Positions 1 to 13,330 of a stretch of 64,000 nucleotides of DNA are shown in pieces (positions within the stretch are counted from its first letter, which is position 1; the number at the start of each line of letters is the position of its first letter). Origin of the DNA: Azolla caroliniana. Lineage: Eukaryota; Polypodiophyta. The stretch is taken from assembly GCA_043228905.1 (NCBI GenBank), contig JBHGNT010000003.1, positions 25,854,001 through 25,918,000 on the forward strand, written 5' to 3'. The position numbers and the translations under genes are program-made. Below the pieces are notes generated by a model, which was given only the letters and a program-made list of their open reading frames with translations, had not been told where the DNA came from and did not search any database.

Positions 1-2886
1 TTCAGGTCATATCTTTGGATAGTGATGATATTGAGTTTGATATGGTCGGCATCGATGCTGCTGTGGCCAATGCATTCAGAAGGATTTTGATTTCAGAGGT
101 TTATGGAGTTCTCTCTTTTATTACTTGAAACATAGGTTTTATGAAACATCTGAAATACCTTTGAGTATATATCCCCCCCTTCCTCCAAAAACAAATATGG
201 AAAAATAAAAAACAAAACATTCGGTATAGGCATTTTGCGATTTCCCCAAACACCCCTTGGTCAACCCCTTGAAAGAGCAATTGCAAATTCTGTTTTGGAG
301 CAATTGTATGGCCAATTCATCCTTTTTTCTCTTTCTTGGGAATTGACCAAGGGCGTTTCAGGAAATAACAGAAGCCCAACGGTGTATTTGGGGATTTTCC
401 CTTGGTTTTATATGAACTGCCTTGCTGATCTCTTTTTAAACACTTCACTTGCGAAAGATTCCCACAATGGCAATTGAGAAAGTTTTTGTTGCTGACAACA
501 CATCTGTCATCCAAGATGAAGTCCTGGCTCATCGTCTAGGACTAATCCCTATCAAAGTTGATCCCAGATTATTTGAGTACAAGTCAGGTAGTGATGTGAT
601 TATACTTGGTTTGGCAAAGTGGTCATATCCTATCTGATCTTTCCTTATTTCACAGAAAATGATCTGGCCAATGAAAAAAATACTATTGTCTTCAAGTTGA
701 ATGTTGTTTGCACTAGGCAAGATGGACGCGTAAAGAATGCAACAGGTATGTCCTTGTTTCCAGTGTTGAACTTAATAACAAAATCGGGATGCTGTAGTAG
801 TTACTCAAAACTTCATCTTATTTTTCTTATGACGTTTTCTGGATAGTCTGTCCTGTCATGTTAAGCAAACCCTAAACCCAGAAACGGTTTGGTGTTTGCT
901 AGATCTGACAATTCTATATAATATTACAAGAGTTGCATTGAAGTCTATACTGGTCTCTTTTGTAATGAGATTTTTATTGAATTGATGATCTAAGAGTATT
1001 TATTTATCAAGAGCATATCATGGAATTTCGCAGTTAGATCTGATCAATTACAGTGGTTGCCAAATGGGAGTGAGTTCGAGGTTCCATCTGCTGATAAGGG
1101 CAAGAAGACCTATACATCTTTTTCCTGCAGTCAAGACACCTTACCTCCTCTCAAGAAGGATCCAATTATCCCACGATATCCAGATATCACTCTCGCTAAG
1201 CTACGACCTGGTCAAGTCAGTAGATCTTGTTTGAATTGTTTTTATCATTTGTTGAAGCTATAACCTATAGATCAGAATGCAATCAATTTAGATCTTGACC
1301 TTATCCAAATATTTCCAGAACCTTTTATGCTCGTTGATTGTATTTTAGTTGTGATGGATTTATTGATTGTATTTATGTTATGTAGCTTGTTTTCAATTTA
1401 AATTAATTTTGCTCATTCTGTGAAGTTTTGCAGTGCATTGAATTGGAAGCTCATGCAGTCAAAGGTATGGGTAAAACACATGCAAAATGGTCTCCTGTGG
1501 CAACTGCCAGATACAAGATGCTTCCAGAGGTAACCTTTACTCTGCAAGTGAATTTAAGTGGTTTATGTATATGAGGATTTCATGACTATCTGTGTGATAG
1601 ATGTTTGTTAACATCACTCTTCTATATGAGAATGATAAAGTTGTAGATGATCAGTCCTATGGAGGTGATCCATGGAATAGATTAAGTTATATGTGTAATG
1701 GAGAAGAGATAACTGAAACAAGTGGTAACTTGCCCATTATATGTATATATGTCCACAAATGGTTGGTCTATTCCTTCACCATAGCCATTCATCATTGTGG
1801 CCTAGGATAGCCTTGAGTAACTCTAGTAATAACAACATGGTTTACTATTGCCGAATAATGAAACTATAATTTCAATGTTTGTAACAAAATGTTTTACTCT
1901 CAGGTTGTTCTTCTCGAGGATCTGCGGGATGATCTAGCAGAGGAGCTTGTTCAGAAATGCCCTGTGAATGTGTTTGATATTGAAGATCTGTCTAATGGTA
2001 GAGAAACCTGATGAGCATTATTAGAAACCATTTATAATGCCTTGTATTATTTGGGACAAACTTAAAAATATCCCTGAGTTCTCTTTATTTTCTCAAAACC
2101 TCGAAATATGTAGGGGCATTTCTGCAAATATAAAAACTCAGGGGTACATTGGAGTTTCCTTACTGTTTTTTGTTGAAGAGAGTTGACCCTTGTTTCTTAC
2201 AATTGGCAGGCAGGAAGAAAGCTGTTGTAGCTCGCACACGAGACTGTACACTATGCAGGGAATGTGTGATCGGAGAGGGATGGGAGAAGCGTGTACAATT
2301 ACGTCGTGTGAAAGAACACTTTATATGTATGGTGTATGGTTTTCTTGTTATTTGTAATAAACAGGAAAGAAATTGTAAAATTCTAAGATGTATGTTTGTG
2401 GTTTTTCTGTTAAATATATAATAGGAAAAATCTGCTTGTGATCCTCAGATAGTCAAAAAATGTAGTGCTTGGTTTTTCAACCAATATTAAACGATTCTGA
2501 CCCTCAGAGATTCCAAATAAATGGTGTCTTTGGTCTTTGTCAAAATTATTTTTATGTGCTTGTTGTAAAGGTGATTCTCTAATGTGGTGACAAAAGAGCT
2601 CTCCCACTTCTCTCTTTTTTTTTATCATATATTAGCTTGCTCTAGTAGTAATTTGTTAGACTACTAGGTCCAGGTCTTGGGTTCCAGGGTCAAATTTCTC
2701 AGCTCTCTATTACTCCATAGATATCCTCTTAATTTACTGTATGCCACAACTGGAAGCTGATATTTATCGTATTTGTTTACAGTTTCTGTGGAGTCGACAG
2801 GAGCTCTACCACCAGAAGTATTGTTTGTTGAGTCAGTCAAATTGTTAGAGGAAAAATGTCAGAGGATTTTGGCAGAGATTTCTTAA
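1..2886 (+). CDS. RPAC1: DNA-directed RNA polymerases I and III subunit RPAC1 (AC40), 3' eight exons
   Basis: This is the alpha-like (RpoA/Rpb3 family) assembly subunit shared by nuclear RNA polymerases I and III. It is expected to pair with the small RPAC2 subunit in the polymerase core. The joined exons are 1-98, 458-587, 656-745, 1034-1215, 1434-1529, 1904-1997, 2210-2326 and 2783-2886. All introns are GT-AG and the phases join without a break into 302 residues ending in TAA. Diagnostic stretches are [21 protein letters not shown], the insert-domain segment after [13 protein letters not shown], and [11 protein letters not shown] near the C-terminus. The first roughly 55-60 residues lie outside the window. 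TTCAG at 1-5 may be a 3' splice site, so the first exon base could be 6. The gene looks intact where visible. Confidence in family is high; exact exon ends come from reading frame and splice consensus only. Confidence 0.93.
2628..2775 (+). repeat. tRNA-SINE-like dispersed repeat in RPAC1 intron 7
   Basis: This block shares about 140 bases of diverged sequence with 14289-14412: both have 'gttagactacta' followed later by 'ctcttaattta'. Its head also matches the units at 35.8-36.3 kb ('ctagtggtaa...cttgggttc'). The segment 'gcttgctctagtagtaa' followed by 'cttgggttcc' resembles degenerate A and B boxes of a tRNA-derived promoter. It lies wholly inside the intron at 2327-2782. Confidence 0.5.
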
Positions 2887-5800
2887 GCATCTAGGAAACT
2901 AACCATGATGTATGTTCAAGACACGGGTGTATATTAACGGCTATGTCAGATGAATACTGAAGAAAAGCTGACAAATTTATCAGTGAGGATTTCAGGTATA
3001 TGTAACCATGTTTGGTTGTGTTCATTATCCAATGCGTGTTCAGTGGGAAAGCAATGTGTTGAGAAAATGTGCTCATTGTCACAGGGATGGTCATCTGCAA
3101 ACTTCTTGGTTTACCATATAAGTTTGTGTGGTGTTGTACAATGGAAGTGTAAACTATCCTAGAGTAAAATATTCTAAAACATGTTATTTGTTCATGGGAA
3201 ATGCTTAATGGTGAAGTTATGGATCAACTCATTTTAGATGTCAGTTTTAACGTAATATTCCATTTGAGTGTGAGCATGTTTATAGCATACTGATGACTAT
3301 ATAGTGAATGATGAATGATCCTCTGTCACTCTATTGTTTTCTTTACATGGTAATGAGCAAATCCAAGCAATACTTATGCTGGCTTTCATGTAAACGCAAT
3401 CCTCTTGACTTGAGCAGATTTATAGCGGGGCATGATTGAATGGATGCCATTCCAACAATCAAATGTTTTCATTGTGCCAATAGGCAAACCGAAGTCAAAG
3501 CATATTTCTTGTCTTATATATAGAAGAAGGTTTATGCATACATATTGTAATGCTAGAAATTTTATATCAGTTCAGGTTTGTGTTTAGGTTAGAGTCTTTG
3601 CAAAGGGGGTCACAGTAAAGAATCTGAGTGGATCCTGAAAGTGGATCTTGTCAGACGATCCTGAAAATTAATTTCCTCTAGCCCATGAAAAAAAAGATGC
3701 TTGGATTGACTTGGCTACTTCATAGTGGCAGTTTCCATTGTTGTATAACCTAAGAATTTTTAAACCCCATGTGGGTTTATTTAGAACTGTATGGAGTCCA
3801 TATAACTGCCATTGTTGTTTACCCTAAAATTGTAATTCCTATGTGTTTATTTAGAGCAATATGGTCTCCATATACCTTATCTATCTATATATTCTTGTTT
3901 AACCTAAAATTTATGTGGTATGCCAAGTATGGCTAAAGTGGAATTGTTATAGCTCCAGCCTCTTTGTGTGGTCATTTGGATAATCTGCCAAAATATCGTT
4001 CTCTTTGGTAATATAATCGGGAGTGTAATAGGTCTTTGGTAACATAATCGGGAGTGTCATAGGTCAATTTATAGTCTCTAACACCAACTTTGAATCCAAC
4101 CAAGTGGATTGGTCAGAAAAGGAACAATCTTAGAAGTTTGTTGATATGGCAGATGAGACTCCTAAAGTTTAAACTGTCTGTAGCACTCATAGCCATGGCT
4201 CTGGCTTCATTATTACCCAACAACTGTTCTGACGAGTAACATAACATGAAATTAATTTGTCACGAAAAGATTTTACTGGATTGCAAAAGGCTCATAGAAG
4301 TTTTTTCCATTCTGTACAGTGTATTGAATGAGCATTATTAAGAAAATCACACGGAGTAGATGAAGCAGAACATCTGGTTACCAACGTCGTACAACATGTG
4401 ATGTTAACATCTACAGTACTACGAGAAAGGAAGGCATTAATGTCTACTGTACTAACAAGGGTGACTACAAAATATGGGTGAATTCAGTCTTTTATACAAA
4501 CAATTAAATATAAGTTCCATGATCATTCTCCGAATGTGATTAAATGATTTTTGAGAAGTGTCATATTCCTTGGTACTTTTGAAGCTTTAAAATCAGATTT
4601 CCTTGTGCATGCATTAGTAATGGTTAATTCACTATGCTTTTGAAACGCAGGCAGCAATATTTGGTTCCTTAGGCTTCAATTTGGAAAATGTGTACATTAT
4701 TGGGCAGCAAGTTCTTCAGGTCGACCCAGGGTATCATCTCCAGTACATGCATTACATGCTCTTACACATTGACTGCAGCCAATACAGCTATCATGTACTT
4801 TAAACGTGCCAAAGGATTATATACCTTAACCTACCATATGTGGATTGACGCCTACAGATGATCATTTTACTACAGTATCTATATATAGAATGCCAAAAAA
4901 AAAGAAAAAAAAAATTGATACCACAATTTGAAATATTGCTTCTGTCATCATGGCTGGTGTTGGCAATTCAATACAGATGCTTCTCGATATCATACATAAC
5001 TACTGTACGCTATTATTGCCCACATGTACATGGGGATGTGTGGAGCCCATATGGGAGCAAGGATGACCATGATATTGAAAAACCATGCCTTTGTATGGGA
5101 CTCTTATACGTGACATGTGCCTGTTGGATCTGTCATTCTAGCACAGATAGAGAAGCAGTCACTGATGCCTCTTAGATATACATAGGAATCCTTGAGAAGA
5201 GACATTGGGAGAAGTTTGACACAATATTGTCTGTCACAGGCTTAATATTTGTCTCTTATCATTTTGAATCTTCCATCTGTTAAATCAATGATCATGCCAT
5301 GTACAGCACAAGGTGGCATAAAACAATACACTATTTTTTGGAAAAAAAAAACAATACACTATTTTTTGGAAAAAAAAACAATACACAACATACAACAAAT
5401 CAGATTCTCCTTGACATATATATCACAAATTATACATATACATTATTTGGAATCAGAATATCCTGATATTTGGATGTGTAAACATTTAGGTTGTCAATTC
5501 AACCAAATAACAAAGAAGTGTGTAAAGCTACTCCAAGAATTGAAGATGCTCATTCATAAAAATCACCCTATCATGAATCCCCTCGCGCATATTTTACACT
5601 CATAATTTCTGTGACAGATTGTGTTCACAGCCAAAGTAAGATCCAGTCACTGTTACATTCATTTGCACAGAAAAAAATATAATGACCATTATAGAAGTTC
5701 GGTAATGGTCTTGTAATAATAATAATTAAAAGAGGGCCCTCCCTTTAATCCACCTGTGAGAAGGCCCTCATCTGGAAGAAGAAATTGTATTGAGCACAAA

Positions 5801-5895
5801 TAATCATGTAATTCAAAAAACAGAAGTTAATTTGGGCGGCAAGAACTTCTCTTCAAAAAACGAGGGAACCTTACCAAACATAAACATTATTTGAA
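2887..5895. other. Intergenic, between convergent RPAC1 and DUF1664 genes
   Basis: No gene was recognised. The stretch is AT-rich and holds several small local duplications. These are a diverged duplication of about 75 bases at roughly 3735-3885 (sharing 'tttatttagaa' and 'tccatata'), a 31-base tandem duplication at 4003-4064 with only two differences, and a duplicated A-rich unit at 5324-5390. An open stretch preceded by an AG at 4651 runs to a stop at 4803, but no family was recognised. Confidence 0.6.
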
Positions 5896-8800
5896 TCAGC
5901 AAACTTTCATTGTCCTATGCAGAGGACCAGATGGATTTAAGATTTCTGGTGTGCTTTCTGTTGTCTTGGATATAGCCTCGACATCAATCCGTTCAGTAGA
6001 AGTCTTATTGGATTGCAAGGCTTCTTTAAAATACTGCAACTCCTGCATTAGAATGATCTCACATCAATGGCTCTTAACTGCAATCTAGAACATTATTCAA
6101 ATAAAGCAATAACCAATATGAGAATGTTTCACTTTCTATAACAGGCTGCACACATGTCAAACTCCATTTTATATCCACTATTTATACCAAGACAATGACA
6201 GATTTTCTTGTGCATTATGTAATTAAATAGATACTGGCTTTCTTATACCTTTAGACCACCAAGTCCAATTGCAGATGCAGGCGATCGTTCCAACCTCGCT
6301 TTCCCTGAAAATGACTGCATCGAAAATGGATTCAAGAGAATTCCTCCAAATAAAATTTATGACAACTAACTAATTCAATTGATCCATAACAATGTATGTG
6401 AAACTGGCGGGGACATGAATGATGCAATTATTTTCTTCAAAATATATTCACTCTTTCTGCCGTTTCTGAGGTGTGGGTGCAGCTTCTAATCTTTCAATCT
6501 ATCATATCTTGCCAAACTTACAAGTTGAACCACTTGGATTCCCATCTTATCCACGGTTTCTCAGGTATTGCAGAACAATGAGTGCAAGAAAGAAAATTGA
6601 TGAAAAACAGTAATAGATACACATAACCCACAAACATCTCTGCAAATATGTCAATGTAAATGACTCCTTTGAAGTGCTGGAACATCAGTATGCCCAGAAC
6701 ATCAACGCGATGAGCTAGTGCATATCATCAATCCTTGAAAAGAGAAGACTTAACATCCACGTTTTACTCATTCAGAAGCATGAGGGCCAACAATTTTCAA
6801 TCTATCCGATTTTGGAACAGTGACTAATAAGAGCATAGCATTATGCCTCAACCCACAAACATCACTCTGCAAATATGTCAATGCAAAAATGACTCTTTCG
6901 AAGTGCTGGCACATCAGTATGCCCAGAACATCAAAATGATGAGCTAGTGCATATCATCAATCCTTGAAAAGAGAAGAGTTAAAATAATTCTTGATCTATC
7001 CGATTTTGGAAAAGTAACTAGCAAGAGCATAGCATTATGCATCATTGTGTGCTTAAAGAATTTTGTTTGGGTTGATAGATCACCTTAAACCCTAAACCTA
7101 TCTTATCTGCATCTTACAGTCCAGATTCAAAAAGTCTTCAAGTCCAGTCAGCCTCAATGCTAGGTTTCCATCAATGTATTATTTTTCAAGGAAGCCATTT
7201 CTGTGGTGGATCTCATTGAAAGAAAATATTCATTAAGCAATCAACTACCAAGCATCCAAGAATCAAGAACTAATCATTTGAATCCTTTTACCTGGGCATG
7301 TTTCTGATTGAATGCTAAATAATTGGATATCAAAAGGTTGGATTTAGAAGTAATGTTTACCTGTAGAAGCTCTGGCTTTTGTGAGCCCGCCCCAGCTAGA
7401 CCTTGGACAAAATGGCACAAATATACAACCCCAGCATTAGTAAGATCCTGCAAAAGGGACATCAGCATTAGCCAAATTATAAAGCCATCTAATTTCTGTC
7501 AAACAAAAGAAGAAAAACAGCCTGAAACTTACTTGCTTTCCTTCGATTTTGTCAATCTTGGATCCCTGTATCAATTCCAGTCATAACACATGTCCAAATT
7601 TAATTTGAATTCAATTTAAAGAATCATTTGGAATATTAAACAAAAATATAAAGATAAGATACAGACCAGACCCTCAACAAGGCGTTGAACAAAATTTATA
7701 TCTAGTCCCATTTGAGCCAAATCCTCACGAACTTCCCCAACCTTTAATAGTGCACCAGATGAAATGATTGTCTTAAACAAATAAAAAAATTAAGGATTCT
7801 TGACAAAACATGTTAATGCACCGTACTTCCAATCTTATAGCACCAGTTATTTCTTTCTGTTCGTCCATTTTTTCATTGAGCTTTTCCATACGTTGAGATA
7901 GATGCTTTTTTGCAGCCTGCAGAGTAATGCCTGAAAAATAAGCTTTGCAATAACCATCATTCAAGGAGCAAAATGATTCAAATCAAGCGCCCAAAACTTA
8001 CAGCAAGTGCTGTAGACACTTGATCTAGCTGTTTGTTGAAATTAGATACTGCATTGGCCATACTCTTCTTGGTTACATACATGATGTCAGAAAAGGACCA
8101 ACCCTAAAATAGATACGTTAAAATAGTAAGCACTCTCATCAATCAAACAGGATACTACACATAAAGCACATAGTGATCTTCTATCTAAAGGAATATCATA
8201 TAAGTTTATAAAATAATTTTCACTGGCAATGAATTGACTCATTTTAGGTTACCTTCCACCACATATAGCCATATCCAGCTGCACTTAGGACAGCTAGTGG
8301 AACAATGTAGGATACAAGATTGTCTGCAAGCTCAACATGTTAAACTCAGTGTGGAATTACACAATTTCGCTTAAATATCATGATATAAAAATACTCCAAT
8401 TCAAGTCATTCATTACAATATTGATGTTTCCTCTATTCATAAAGGTATTCGACCACACATGGTGAAGGGCATCAATTCTACTAATAAAGGTATTAACTCA
8501 GATCACTGATGGCAAAGTGATCAGTTCTGCGTGAGCTCACAAGATAGTAGACTATTCTATTTATGAGACCCACTACAGAACCGCATGCAAATGATACCAA
8601 AGAGATTCCAGCATAATGGCAACCTCCACCACACTAAAAACCATCCTTTGGGATTGATTTTAGGATTAGAAGTTTACTCTTTTACATGATTCACATCATG
8701 AAACTCATCACTGATCAAATCAGAGTATTCTGATTTTTGACACAGTAGAGATCAGGGCAGGCAGGGTACCAGAGATGGCTACAAGACAATAGAGGATGGG

Positions 8801-11800
8801 CCATTTGGTATGGGCCAATAGAGTATTCACAATAGAGGATGGGCCCATACCAGAATTCAGTCAATTGAAGTTCGGAATGTAACATTTTAACCTCATAGCC
8901 ATTCTGGCATTCTGAAAGGTATTAATATCATTCTCTCCTCTCACCGCAGCTCTACATAAAACATTATTTTGGTAGACAAGTTAGTTACCATACTGTTTTG
9001 GTCTGATGCATTCACAACTGTGATTTGCCTTCCACCATATAATTGTCGAACTTCTTGAGCTAAGCGCACAATCTATAATTTAAAAACAAAAACATTGTTG
9101 AATTGTTTTTAAGCAAGGTATAAACAAATTCATAAGATGAACTTTACTATGAATATGTCAATTAGTAAGTATGAGCAGCAACTCATTTTTATTATACAAT
9201 CCATTTGACCAGTGAGTAGAGTGCAAATAACATTCAAACTGATCTAGATATTGAAGGATCATGCCATTGAATTAGAACTAGAAGAAAATTATAGAAAATC
9301 AATTGTGAACAACTATCATCCCCAAACAATCATTTTTAACTACAAGCTTACCCTTCAATAAACATATAGAAACAGAATTTGTCGTGAGCTTTCTCGTGAG
9401 GCATGGCCACATCATTCTTAGACAATCGTGTCATTACCAGGAGGCAACATTTGTATCTGAACTAGGCTTCAATAATGACTATGCATTCATAAATGAGCTA
9501 TTTGAAATATAAACGTACCATGCTATTATTGATTATGTCCATTACAATGATGATGTTATACAGAATACATCTACATTAACTGTTACATATTCTGATTCTT
9601 AATATTGACATAATACTTGATATTATGGATTGCTTGCAAATTTCTACAACCATTGGTCTCATCTGGTTGTCCAATACAGACTATTCCCATGGCCATCAGA
9701 TAGTGTCTTGTACAAATTATGAAGTTTCAAGGGGTAAAACGAAAATTTATGAAACACTTGTGTCTTCAGATCTAGCCATCAATCTATAATAAGGACGATT
9801 TAGGACTTTCATACCATCTTTGGCTTTGCCTAAAGACTTTGAAAGCCTTTAACACTAAACTTAATGCAATACTTTGTGGAAACTGATAAATATGTCCCGT
9901 TTCATGTTCACAATGAGAGTGAAGACCTATTTATATTCATGACTTCCGTAAATTAATCATAGTACATGGTATAGTGGAGACTTCACATGGACACCTCAAG
10001 AAAATTCATAAATTGTAGTCTGGCTACTCTGACATTAGTTCAACAAGAAAACATTATTTCTAGAACCTGATTCCGCTGTTACAAATCCTCCTATACTAGC
10101 ATGTAACAATGATATGCAGAGCCGATATGCTGCTTAAATGTAACCAACTACTATAATGATTTCATTTGTATTACTGTGGCTAACTTTGCAACCTGGTATT
10201 TTACCTTGACTCTCTCCAAAACCTTTTACCACAGCTTGACAATGTTTGTCAGTCCTATGATTTTCTTAAGATAAATCAAATATGAATATGAATGCAAATT
10301 ATGTTAAAAATCTTTGTATATCTGCTGTATGCACCACGGATAATTTTAGGGGGTTAACTAAGTGGTATACAGTACACTGTTGACCACACTGAGTTAATCA
10401 TGTCACCTCATTATTTGTTTATTTCATAATTAAGATAAGTCCCCTATGCATTTTAAATGCATGGTGCTGAAAATTTTGAAATAACGTCCAAAATTAAAGA
10501 TCTATCTTTTAGGTTTTACAGTCACAATTCTCCCTCCACATCAGAGCGAAATCAACACACAAAACACCCATACCTGAGCCTGAATAGCAGCATTCTCAGA
10601 ATTCTGACCTCCAGTATCACCTTTCTGTCCTTTGAATAATATTTCCTGTTAAAAGCATGATGTTGATGGTAAGATTCATATAAATTATTATACCATCAAC
10701 ATGCATGTTATATTATACAGATGCATACCATTCATTCTATACAACAGACATAAAAAAACTATTATAATGGTAAAATGCATCCAATTTACTGATTCCCTTT
10801 CCTTCAGCAAAATCAAGATTCAGGAGCCATTGAAATTCAAGCAACAAAGAGGTCAAATTGACTCCAATCTTAGGGAACTGCTTAATCAGTTTATAGTTTT
10901 GAACTTATGTGACCAGTTATGGATGCAATTTATAATTATTCTCTGAATCATAACTTGGAGTAGCCTTCAAGCCAGTATATCTCTCATAAAAATTATTAAC
11001 CCGTACATGCTTCACAGTGGTATCCAGGACTTCTTTTATTTCATTACTATTTCATGAAGAGGTTTCGATGACAATGAAAAGCTTCAAAATGCACCTGTAT
11101 ATTTGCAATAGCATCTGATAAGGTAGCTTTTCCCAAGACCATATGTCCTGTCACACCTGCAATATTGAAGTACTTAAAATACCACTTCAGAAAACATTGA
11201 CAGTTCCCAGAATGATCCAAAAGTGAATATTTCAGGTATATCCTACAAAAGTCCTTTCTTAAATAAAAAGGACATAGAATAATGAGTAGGACATTATCTA
11301 AACAATCTCAATAAAGTGAAATTGAAATAGTAGTCTAGATAAGCCTAATAGAACAGACATCCAACACATTACAGAGCCTGGAAGGCATCCCACACAGTGT
11401 TTCAGTTTTCAATAGTGATCCAAAGAAGTTTATCACTTAACATAACAATCTACACAAATTGCAGCAGATGAGCAATGATATTTCATCTGCAAACAGAAAA
11501 AATATGTCTAATAGAGAGTAATTGCATGATGCTGAGAATATTATATTCAGGATGTATTTCAGTTTGCTTCCACATTGACCAAAAGTGAAATTTTTCATCA
11601 TCTTCACATAGGGATCTACAGGATGTGTTTCAGTTTTCTTATTTTAAATGACATTTTTAATCATCTTGGGGTAGGAAACTGCAGGACGCATTTCAGTTTT
11701 CTTCCACATTGATGCATGTGAAACTTTATCATCGAAACATAATAACCTAGAGAAATTGCAATTATAAGTAAAGATATGAGGCTTGCTTTCCAAAAGAAAA

Positions 11801-13042
11801 TGCAATTTGCAGCCAATTAACAAAGGTAATTGGGATCAACGAGAAAGAATTACACTTTTCACCATCTTGATATAAAAATCTAGAAATGTATTTTTGTTAA
11901 CATCTTGGTTCAAGTTAGACTTCATCGCCTTAATAAAATTATCTTTGGCAATTGCAACAGATTAGCGAATATATATATATATATATAATGATCTACAAGA
12001 TTTTGACATTCACAACAGTTGTCAAAGATATACATTGATCTACACTAGATGAAATTATGCAATTCCTAACCAAAGATGCACAAATCTATAAAAATTGACG
12101 TTTGCAGCAGAATTGCAACTGAATATGAGCAAGTTACACAGCAAAGCACGTCGTATTTGAAGAACCATCAAATGATGTGAAAGGTTGGAGCTACAACAGA
12201 AGGAAAAATAATATGCACAGAATCTCCTCTCACCTAAACAAAAAGCTACTCAAAATGTAGAATTTCACAATTTAACAATCAAGTGTTTTGAGTTTGCAGC
12301 AGAATGAAAAATATATATGCTGAGTACCACGTTTCACTTAATGAAACAACTACACAACATAGAAAGAGTTTTGAAAATCAATCATAAGAAGTTTGTGGAA
12401 ACTCAAACAATAAGAATGGTTCAATCTTCAAAAGAAAGAGCAATGACCTTATACAAAGAAGCACAGGACTTGCAAACATTAGATGCCAAGAAGAAGGTCG
12501 AATCTACACCAGAATGAGCAAATATATGCAAAAACAACCCTCACCTAGAAAAAACTAAATTGAACTACAAATTTGCAAGGATCAGACAATGACTAGGCTA
12601 AATTTTCAACACAATACAGATTTGCATGGATCGAAGTTGGACAGAAACAAAAGACGCAGAATTTTGAAGGATTGGCTGATGCAAAAGAAGATTGAATGCA
12701 TGACAGAATGAGAAAAAATATGCAAGAAAAACAAATCATAGAATATGCATGGATCAATTGAGAATATACTGAATTCTGCAATAGAATGAGTGTAGATATG
12801 CATCTCAATGATCGAACAATGAAAAAAGGTTAAATCTTCAAAACATATGCAGAATATGCAAGGACCAAGCGATAATAGAACGGTTGAGAGTGCAAATATG
12901 CACAATTGTGAAGGATTAAAAGATGAGGAAATATCAAACATAGAACAGAATCAGCAGAGACAAAGGAAATTTCGCAATAATTACCAGCACCAACTACAAG
13001 AATGATGACTTTCGAAGTCGCGATTCCTGTCTGAGTTGCCAT
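5896..13042 (-). CDS. DUF1664 domain membrane/coiled-coil protein, 12 exons
   Basis: Exons on the minus strand are 13042-12985, 11156-11095, 10645-10574, 9072-8994, 8323-8253, 8103-8002, 7916-7827, 7741-7667, 7565-7533, 7447-7361, 6314-6249 and 6042-5896. They join in phase into 313 residues. The start is the ATG at 13042, followed at once by MATQTGIATSKVIILVVGAG, a hydrophobic N-terminal segment. A second hydrophobic segment ends in GYGYMWWKGWSFSDIMYV, the signature of plant DUF1664 proteins. A long charged coiled coil follows (KKHLSQRMEKLNEKMDEQK and on), then DLTNAGVVYLCHFV. The C-terminal two exons (SFSGKARLERSPASAIGLGG and the rest) were chosen by phase and splice sites and are less conserved. 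Family function is unknown; a membrane-anchored coiled-coil role is inferred from the layout. One donor (8994/8993) is 'aca|gtatgg', chosen over a nearby 'atg|gtaact' because only it keeps frame. Confidence 0.9.
6630..7046. repeat. Tandem duplication in DUF1664 intron 10 (period about 227 bp)
   Basis: The segment starting 'ctctgcaaatatgtcaatg' at 6638 recurs at 6865. Similarity continues through 'gtatgcccagaacatcaa', 'gatgagctagtgcatatcat' and 'gagcatagcattatgc'. The copies differ by scattered substitutions and short indels, so the duplication is not recent. It lies inside the intron between exons 10 and 11. Confidence 0.8.
11157..12984. repeat. Degenerate repeat-rich intron 1 of the DUF1664 gene
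   Basis: The intron is A-rich on the plus strand. It repeatedly shows variants of 'tttgcagcagaatgagcaa', 'tatatgcaaaaa', 'ctcacctagaa' and 'caagaatcaa/ggatca' words. Examples are near 11455, 11925, 12100, 12290, 12505, 12590, 12715 and 12850. Spacing is irregular (roughly 60-150 bases) and copies are heavily diverged, which suggests an old minisatellite. No coding content was recognised. Confidence 0.55.
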
Positions 13043-13330
13043 AGTCAAATGGAGAGGAGTAATATTTCCTTCTGGTTTTTATCTCTTTATTATTCTCTTC
13101 TTCTTTCTTCTCCTTCTGATTCTGCTTCTTCCTTCTCCTTCTTCTTTTTGTCTCCGTCTAGTTTCTTTTTTCTTTCTTTATTCTGCTATTTCGTTTTCTA
13201 TTTATCTGTTTCTGTTTCTGTCTCTGTCTCTTTCTTCTTCGCTGTTTCTTCCTTGTGATTCTTTGGATTGCTTGTGGCGATCAGACAAACCCTAATCCAC
13301 ACACGCAGGAGACGACCTTGTTGCCTTCGA
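13043..13330 (-). promoter_or_regulatory. Purine-rich 5' leader/promoter of the DUF1664 gene
   Basis: On the minus strand, the roughly 200 bases upstream of the ATG are almost pure A/G (dense ctt/ttc/tct on the plus strand, 13070-13250). GA-rich leaders of this kind are common around plant transcription starts. No clear TATA box was fixed, so the transcription start is not placed. Confidence 0.4.

Noticed and set aside
7085-7100. Telomere-like 'aaccctaaaccta'
   Set aside because: Fewer than three units inside an intron; too short to be an interstitial telomere tract.
13043-13048. Start of the DUF1664 protein two residues upstream at TTG
   Set aside because: Plant nuclear genes rarely use TTG and the ATG at 13042 gives the expected family N-terminus.
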